Shown here piece after piece: positions 18,301 through 27,300 of a stretch of DNA of 64,000 bases (the first letter of the stretch is position 1; each line of letters begins with the position of its first letter). The notes beneath the pieces are model-generated. The model was not told the origin of the DNA and did not search any database. It worked only from the letters and a program-made list of their open reading frames with translations. Source of the DNA: Nocardia sp. NBC_00403. GTDB lineage: Bacteria; Actinomycetota; Actinomycetes; Mycobacteriales; Mycobacteriaceae. Made by a program: the position numbers and the translations under genes. Location of the stretch: positions 8,432,001 to 8,496,000 of the forward strand of contig NZ_CP107939.1 of NCBI RefSeq assembly GCF_036046055.1. Reading direction: 5' to 3'.

Positions 18301-21300
18301 GAGCGGCAGCTCACCCAGCCGCACGTCCGCGTTCGCGGCGATCCGGCACAGCAACTCGACGAAGCGATCGAGGATGCGGCGCGCCGACGCGGTATCGAAT
18401 GCACGGTCGTGGAATCGGAGGATGATCCGCAGCCCCTGTGCCTCACCGTCCTCGGACTGCTTCGGTTCCACGACCAGGCTCAGCGGGTACGGCGTCGCGT
18501 CCACACCGCTGAGTTCGTCCACCCGCAGGCCCGCCGAATCGACGAGTTCCTGCAGCGCCGCCCGGTCGACCGGGAACGACTGGTAGGCGATCGCGGTGTC
18601 GAAGAGTTCGGGCAGTCCGACGCTGCGGTGAATCTCGGGCAGACCGATATGGTGATGCTCCAGCATGCGCGCGTGCCGCGCCTGAATGCCGGTCAGCAAC
18701 TCGCGTACCGTCATTATGGGTTCGAGCGGGACTCGCACCGGAACCGTAGTCAGGAACATGCCGAGCGTCTGATCGACCAGCGGCAACTCCGGCGGTCGGC
18801 CCGACACCGCGGCGCCGAAGATCACATCGGTCTCACCGGTCAGCACGCGCAGATTCAGGGCCCAGGCCGCGGTGACGGCCGTATTGACAGTGACACCCGC
18901 CTGCGCCGCCACTCGACGGAGTTCTCCGAAACGATCCGCCGTCAGCTCGGCCCCGACCTCGGCGGCGGATACCGGGCCCGCCGCGCCGATGTCGCGGGAC
19001 ACCCGGGTGGGTGCGCCGACATCCGAAAAGGCTTGTGCCCATGCCGCTTTGGATGCGGTGCTGTCCTGCCGACCCAACCAGGACAGATAGTCGCGGTAGG
19101 AGGGCGCGGGTTCGGCGGAGTCGATATGTGCGGGAGATCCGTAGTAGTCGAGCAGTTCCCGCATCAGCAGCGGCATCGACCAGCCATCCAGGATTACATG
19201 GTGATTCGTGACGAGCAGCCGGAAGGACCCCGCATCGAGACGGATCAGCGTCAAGCGCAGCAGCGGAGGAGCCGACAGGTCGAATCCCGCCGCCGCGTCC
19301 GCCGCGGCAATGGATCCCGGGTCGGCGGGGGATTCCGCATCGCCGGCATCGGCGAGATCGATCTCCCGGAACGGGATTTCGGCATGGTCCAGCACGATCT
19401 GGCACGGCCCGGCTGCCGTCTCCACAAATGCGGCCCGCAGGATATCGTGCCGGTCGACCACGGCCTGAGCGGCACGTCGCAGGCGCGCACCGTCGACCGC
19501 GCCGGAAAGTCCGATCATCGTCTGGACGGTGTAGTTGTCCCCGGCATCCGGGTCGAACATCGAGTGGAAGTGCATCCCGGATTGCGTGGGCGACAACGGC
19601 CATACGTCCGACAGGCCGCGGTACTGCCGTTCGAGCCGATCGATGTCGGGTTGTGTGAGCGCGACGAGCGGAAACTCCGAAGCATGATCCGCCGTCGGGA
19701 TTGTCACCGGAGCCGCACCGCCGCCCGCCATTGCGGCGAGGGCGGCAACTGTCTTGCTTTCGAATACATCTCGCGGCGTGAACGTGAGCCCGGCGGATCT
19801 CGCCAGCGCCACCAGCCGCATCGAGACGATACTGTCCCCGCCGAGCGCGAAGAAGTTGCTATCGGCGGACACCGTATCGAGATGGAGCACATCGGCGAAC
19901 AGTTGCGCCACGACCTGCTCGGTATGCGTCGACGGCGGCCTGCCGGCTGCGGTGTCGGAGTCGAAGGCGCGCTGCCGCAACACTTTCCGATCGATCTTTC
20001 CCGTGGGCGTGCACGGCATCTCTTCGAGCTGCACGATCGCCGCAGGATTCATATAACGAGGTAGCCTGCCCGCGAGATCGTCGCCGAGCGCCGCCACATC
20101 CACGGCAGCACCCGTCGCGGAAACGACATAGGACACCAGAACCGGTTCGCCGGCAGGCCCTTGCACCGCAACGGTGGCGACGCTCGCCATGTCCGGGTGC
20201 CGGGCCAGGTGGGCATCGATTTCCCCCGGCTCGATCCGCAGGCCGTGAATCTTGACCTGTTGATCACTGCGGCCCAGATATTCCAGTGCCAACCCGGCGC
20301 GTCCGCGCACCCAGCGCACGGAATCACCGGTGCGATAGATCCGCTGGCCGCGGGTGGATCGCGGATCCGCAACGAAGCGCGACGCGGTCACGCCCGGTCG
20401 ATCGACGTACCCGCGGGCAAGTCCGGGCCCACCGATATAGAGTTCGCCCGCGACACCGACCGGCACCGGTCGCAGCCACGTGTCGAGAACCATCGCGGAC
20501 GCGCCTCGGATCGGGCCACCGATCGTCACCGGCTCGCCGGGTACGAGGGCATCCGACCCCGCCGCCCAGATCGTGCACTCGGTCGGTCCGTAATGATTCA
20601 TCAGCCGTCGCCCAGGGCCCCACCGGTTCACGGTGTCCGGCCCGGTCGCTTCGCCGACGACCGCGAGCGATGTCAACGACGGCGTCCGGGACGGATCCAT
20701 GGTGTTCAGCACGGACGGGGTGATGATCGCGTGCGAAACCTGCTGCGACCGAAGCAATTCCTCGAGGTCGGCCCCGCCGTACACCTCCGGTGGCGCCACC
20801 ACTAGACAGGCGCCACTGCCGTGCGCCAACAGCAACTCCGACAAGCAGGCGTCGAATCCCGGCGACGCGACCTGCAACACCACCGAATCCGTACCCACAC
20901 CGAAGGCATCGACTTGCGCCGCGACAAGGTCGGCCAGACCTCGATGGCTGAGGTGGACCGCCTTCGGTTTGCCGGTCGATCCGGACGTATAGATCACGTA
21001 TGCCGCATTGTCGGCCGACAGCCGGTCGGCCCCGGCCGGGACACCGGACGGACGAGGTAGATCCTCATGAACGTCCGAAGCCGAAGCGTCCAGAATCAAC
21101 CAGTCGACAGTATCCGGAAGCTGCGGTGCCACAGCGCTGGTCGTCACGCCCAGACTGGTCCGCGAGTCGGACAACAACTCCTCGATCCGCGCGGCGGGAT
21201 TGCCGGGATCCAACGGCAGGAAGGCGGCGCCTGTTTTCGCCACCGCCCAGATCGCAACCACCAGTTCGACCGAACGGGGAACGGCCAATGCGACGATCGA

Positions 21301-24300
21301 CTCGGCGCGAGCACCGTGGCCGGCCAGCAGACGAGCGCACCCGTTCGCGCGACGCTCCAGCTCACGATAGGTCCACGTGGTGTCACCGCACCGGACAGCC
21401 ACGGCATCCGGATACCTCCGCGCGGTCCCCCACAGGATGTCGCGCAGCACGAGCTCCGCGGCCGGCTCTTCGCTGCCGACCGAAAGCAGTTCCGCGCGTT
21501 CGGAATCCCAGCAGGAGGAGATCGCGGCGACCTCCTGAGCGGGATCGCTGACGATCTGCGTGAGAAGCAGTTCGAATCGTTCGAGCAGTGTGCGGGCATC
21601 GTGTGAATCGAATCGGTCGGTGGCGAATTTCAGCATCACCGAGTAGGTGCCGGGCTCGTCGGCGTCCAGTCGTCCGTCGCGACGCGACCGCGGCGGGGTC
21701 ACTTGCAAACTCAGCGGATACGGCGTGGCATCGTGTGCGTCGATCTCGACGAGCCGCAATCCGGCGTCGGAGAGATTGCGTGCCAACAGTTCCCGGTCGA
21801 GCGGATAGGACTCGAGCACCGTCGCGGTGTCGAACATATTGGTGATACCAGTGGCCCGTTGCAGCTCCGCCAAGCCGATGTGCTGGTGATCCAGCATGGC
21901 GGCCTGCTCGGATTGCACGCGGACGAGCAGGTCGCCGACGGTTTCGTCGGGTTCGAGCCGGACTCGGACGGGCAGCGTGTTGACGAGGAGCCCGACCGTA
22001 CGCTCGATATCCGGAATCTGCGGCGGGCGGTGCGACAACGTGTTGCCGAACACCACGTCCGACCGTCCGGTCAGGACGGCCACCAGCAATGCCCACGCCA
22101 CCTGCAGGGCCGTGTTGGCAGTGACACCGTGCGAGCGGCCCAGATCGAGAATCGCAGCGGTGGTCGCGGCGTCCAGGTTCAGGCCGACTTCGCCGGCGTG
22201 CATGGTGACGATTTGATCCGGCCCGCTCGTGACCCGCGTCGGACTGTCGATTCCAGCAAGCATCTCCCGCCACGCGGCGGTTGCGGCGTCGCGGTCCTGA
22301 ACCTGTAGCCACTGCAGATACTCTCGATACGAACGAGGGGGCGCGAGCTCGGCGGTATCGCCGTCGGATGTGTACAACGCGAGCAATTCGTGGATCAGCA
22401 GGGGCATCGACCAGCCGTCCAGCACGAGGTGGTGGTTGGTGACCAGCAACTGGAACATATCGACGTCGGTGCGCACGAGGTGGAAACGCACCAGCGGCGG
22501 GCGGGCCGGGTCGAACGGAGCCGCGGCCGCCGTCGCGAGTCGCCGAAGTGCTTCGGCCTGCCGGCCGGCATCGCTGATATCGGTGATACTCGACTCGGCC
22601 CAATCGACCTTGGTGTCGCGCAACACGATCTGACGTGGTCCATCGGCACTTTCGACGAACGCGGTCCGCAGGCTGTCGTGCCGGTCGATGAGCACCTGCG
22701 CGGCCCGCCGCATCCGCTCCGCATCCACCTGCCCGGCAAACGTCAGCGCCGCCTGCACGATGTAGCCGTCGTCGCCGTCCCGGTCATAGATCGTGTGGAA
22801 CAGCAGCCCGGACTGCAGGGCGGTGAGTGGCCACACATCGGTCATCGACGGGTAGTCCCGCAGCCAGTTGTCGACATCGTCCTGCGATACCGCGGTGAGC
22901 GGGAAGTCGGAGGGGGTGAAGCCGGGTGTGGTGTCGGATCGGACATGATCGGCAAGTGCCCCCAGGGCTCGAGCCCACAGCCCGGCAAGCTCGTCGACGT
23001 CCTGACCTCCCAATACCTGCGAGGCGAACTCCCAGGTCACGTCGAGTTCGAGCCCGTCGCGACCTTCCTCGGCGATCGCATTGATATCGAGCACGGCGGA
23101 CAGCGCCATCCCCGGATCGCTCGTCGCGGTCAGTGCGGTGAATTCGGTCGTCGGCGCCCAGGGCACCGAGCGTTCACCGACACCCACCCGCCCGAGATAG
23201 TTGAAACTGATCTGAGGTTCGGGCAGGTCCGCGAGCTCGGCGCTGCCCCGGGAATCGAGGTGACGCAGCATCTGATAGCCGATGCCGTTGCCGGGCACCG
23301 CGCGCAACTGCTCCTTCACCTGCTTTATCGCCAGTCTCGCACTCATGCCGCCGGCCAGCGCATCATCGAGGTCGATATTCTCCCCTCCGATCCGGACCGG
23401 GAAGCGTGTGGTGAACCAGCCCACGGTGGCGCCGAGATCGGCGCCGGGGACGGCCCGCTCCTCGCGGCCGTGCCCTTCCAGCGAGATCAACTCTCCGGCG
23501 GCCGCCGCCGAACCACGCCTGCGCCGCCACTCACCGAGTGCCAGTACCAGGGCCGCGAGCAACGGATCGTTGGCACTGCAGTGGAAGCGGTCCGGAATGG
23601 TGGTGAGAACCGCCTCGGCAACCGCTGCCGGGATGCGCTGATGTACCCGGCCCGCCGTGGCCCCGACGTCTCGATCCGGGACCAGACGGCGCGACCCGAT
23701 GAGCTGATCGCCTCGCTCGAGCATGTCTTTCCACAGGTCGAGCTCCGCCGACCGCCTGTCCGGCGCCTGCTCGACCAGCCCGTGCACCCACCGCCGGAAC
23801 GAGGTGGTGACCGGGCCGAAATGCGGTTCGCCGCCGCCGGAAACCTGCGACCAGGCTTGCGCGAGGTCGGCGAGGATGATGCGCCACGACACCGCGTCGA
23901 CGGCGAGATGGTGGATCACCAGCCACATCAGGTCGGGTCCCGAGCCGTTGCCATCCTGAATCCAGACGGCCTGAATGAGCACACCGTTACTCGGGTCCAA
24001 TCGATCCGCGGCGTTGTGCAGGTGCCGGTCGACTTCGGCGGCGTCACGCCGATCGAGCCGAACATCGACGAGCGCGGCGTCCGGGTCGACCGCTTCCCGA
24101 TCGAGTACTTCGACGTACCGATCAACCGAATCACCGCCGCGCAGTGCCGCGCGCAGCATATCGTGTCGGTCCAGCAGGGAGCCCAGTACGCGCACAAGGC
24201 CCGCTCGATCAACCCCCTCGGGCAGCTGCACGAGCGCGGCCTGCGCAAATCGGTCGTAGTGACCCCGATCGAGCATTGCGCGCATGATCGGTGACAACGG

Positions 24301-27300
24301 CATCGGCCCTATGCCGCCACCGGGCAACTCGGCCAAACCGGGGGTATCGCCGGCTTCCGTCGCCGTGGCCGCCAGGCCCGCGACGGTCTTGTGCACGAAC
24401 ACATCCTGTGTGGAGAAACTCAGGCCCTCGGCCTTGGCCCGCGCCACCAACCGGATCGACAGAATGCTATCGCCGCCGAGGGCGAAGAAGCTGTCGTCCG
24501 CCCCGACTCGAGGCACGCCGAGCACCTCGGTGAACAGCCTTGCGACCGTCTTTTCCCGGGCTGTGGCCGGCGCCCGACCGACCGGCGCGGTCCCGAATTC
24601 GGGCTTCGGCAAAGCGCTGCGATCGAGCTTGCCGAAGGCGTTCACCGGGAGGCTGTCCAACCAGAGGATCACCGCCGGGGCCATATGCGGCGGCAGCGAA
24701 TCGCGGGCGAAGCCTTGGAGTTCGAGCGGATCGATCCGACGGCCGTTGAGCGGGACGACATAGGACACCAGCACGGTCGCGCCGGTGTTGTTCTGCACCG
24801 GCACCGTGACGGAAAGGGCCACGTCCTCGTGTGTGGTGAGCACGGCGTCGATTTCACCCGGTTCGATCCGGTATCCGCGGATCTTGACCTGGAAGTCGCT
24901 GCGCCCCATCAACTCCAGCGTCAGATCGGCATTGTCGCCGGTCCAGCGCGCAATGTCGCCGGTACGATACATCCGATCACCGGTGCCGCCGTACGGATCG
25001 GCGACGAACCGGGCGGCGGTTTCGACGCACAGATGGCTGTATCCACGGGCCAATCCCGGCCCGGCGAGATACAACTCGCCCGCGGTGCCTTTGGGCACCG
25101 GTTGGAGCGTTCGGTCCAGCACCATCGCCGAGACGCCACGGATGGGGCCACCGACCGTGTGGGCACGACCGGGTCTCAGCATGGCGCCGACGGCGGTCAC
25201 GGTGGTTTCGGTGGGACCGTATTCGTTGTACATGGACACCGACGGTGTCCACCGCTCGATGACGTGCGGTGGACATACGTCGCCACCGACCACGACCACT
25301 CTCAAGTCGGTCGTCGGAGGCGGGTCCACGGTTGCCAGCATCGTGGGCGTCAGCGTCAGGTGGGTCACGTGCTCGTCGGCCAGCAGTTGCGTGAGCGGCT
25401 CACCGCCGGTCACCTCAGGCGGCACGATCACCAGCGTGGATCCGTTCGCGAAGCAGGTCAGAAACTGTTCCAGGGAGGCGTCGAAACTGGGTGAGAGGGC
25501 ATAGGACACGCGGGATGTCGTGTCGATGCCGTACGTGGTGGCGCGGTCGGCAACGAGATTCGCGAGGCCGGTGTGCGTGACCTGGACGCCTTTCGGCGCT
25601 CCGGTGGATCCGGAGGTATAGGTGATATAGGCGACGTTGGACGGCCGTAGTGGGCGAACACGGTCATCGTCGGAAATCGGCCCGCTCGCAGCATCGCATT
25701 CCCCCAGCGTTGCGGGGTCGTCGAGAACCACGTGGGGCATCGTCAGCGGGAGCCGCCCGCGCAGGGCGTCGACGGTGATTGCCACAGCTGCGCCGCTGTC
25801 GGCGACCATATGTTCTATCCGCTTCGACGGGTACTCGGGGGCCAACTGGACAAACGCGGCCCCGCATTTCGCGACCGCCCAGGTCGCCACGACCGATTCG
25901 ACCGAGCGTCGCAGCATGATCGCCACCGCCGTGTCCGGCCCACAACCCAGAGCTATCAGATGCCGGGCCAGCTGGGAGGATCTGGTGTCCAGCTCGCCAT
26001 ACGTCATTGTCTGCCCGGCCGAGGTGATTGCGCACGCACTACGATTCCGGCGCGCGCTCTCGGTCAGAATCTCCGGAAGTAGCCGTGTTTCGACCCCGCT
26101 GGGCCCCCGGACAGGTAGCAGCGCAGACCGTTCCTGTGCTTCGAGCAGCGGCAGTCTGTTGACCGGACATCCCTCTCCCCCGGCGAGGAACTCGTGCAGA
26201 AACATGCAGAACCGCCGATGGTGAGCAGCGAGCTCGTCGGGGCTGTAGGCATTCGGGTTCCCTTGGAAGTCGATATGTGTACTGTCTCTGCCCGCGCCCG
26301 GGTAGATATTGACGAAAAGGTCGGCGGTAGGGCCTGAGGTGAGGACGTTCAGGCGGCCCGTCGTATTGCCCAGCACAACCTCGTTCTCGATCATCATGAG
26401 GTTCACGGCCGGCCCGAAGGATGCCGCCTCGTCGCGCGCAATCCCCATATCGTGGAATATGTCCTCTTGGCGGTAGCGCTGCCGCCGAAGAGCACTCGTC
26501 AACTCGCTTTGCACAGCGGCGATCAGTTCACCGACGCTGCGGCCGGCGACCTGCGCTCGCAGCGGGACCACATTTGCCACCATCCCCCCCGAACGGCGCA
26601 GCACGGCAGAGTGCCGACCCGAAACCGGCAGACTCAGCAATACTTCATCGCTTCCGGTCATCCGCGCGAGATAAGCGGCGAACGCCGCGACGATGACCGG
26701 AGCCACGCTCGGGCCGTGCTCGAGCGCGACGCTTTCCAGAAGATGCGCGGTGGCCTCCGGCAGCTCTGTGCTGACCAGCGCCGGATGAATGGTGGGCTTG
26801 CCCACGCGACCGGCCAGGCTGACGACGGGAGGCGCGCCTGCCAGGTGCTCCAGCCAGTACTTGCGGTCGTTGTCGAAACGCGCCGAACCCCGGTACGCCA
26901 GATCCTGCTCGACGACGTCCCCCAGGTCCTGCGCCGCGCACGGTGCCGCTTCCTCGGACCTCACCCAAGCGTTGTACAACTCCGTTATCCGGTGCAGCAT
27001 TGTTACCGCAGCAAATCCGTCGAGCGCGATATGGTGCGCGCGCTGGTACCACAGGAAATGGTCCTCGCCGACCTCGAACACAATGCTCGTCATGAGGTCG
27101 TCATTGAGCAAGTCCAACGGAGCTGAATAATCCTGAACCATAAGTCTGTGCGCAGTTGCCACCGGATCCGCGTGCCGGCGCAAGTCCACGACCGATACCT
27201 GACCTCCATTTTCGTCGACGAACTGACACGGCTCTCCGTCGACCTCGATCAGTCGCATATGTCCGGATCCGAACTCACGACTGGCGGTTCTGCAGGCCTC

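Noticed and set aside
17386..20064. Long plus-strand open frame of 892 codons opposite the peptide synthetase
   Set aside because: It mirrors the synthetase codons, has no domain, and is rich in Arg, His and Gly as antisense frames in GC-rich DNA are. Similar shadows at 13951-15804 and 22390-24294 were rejected for the same reason.
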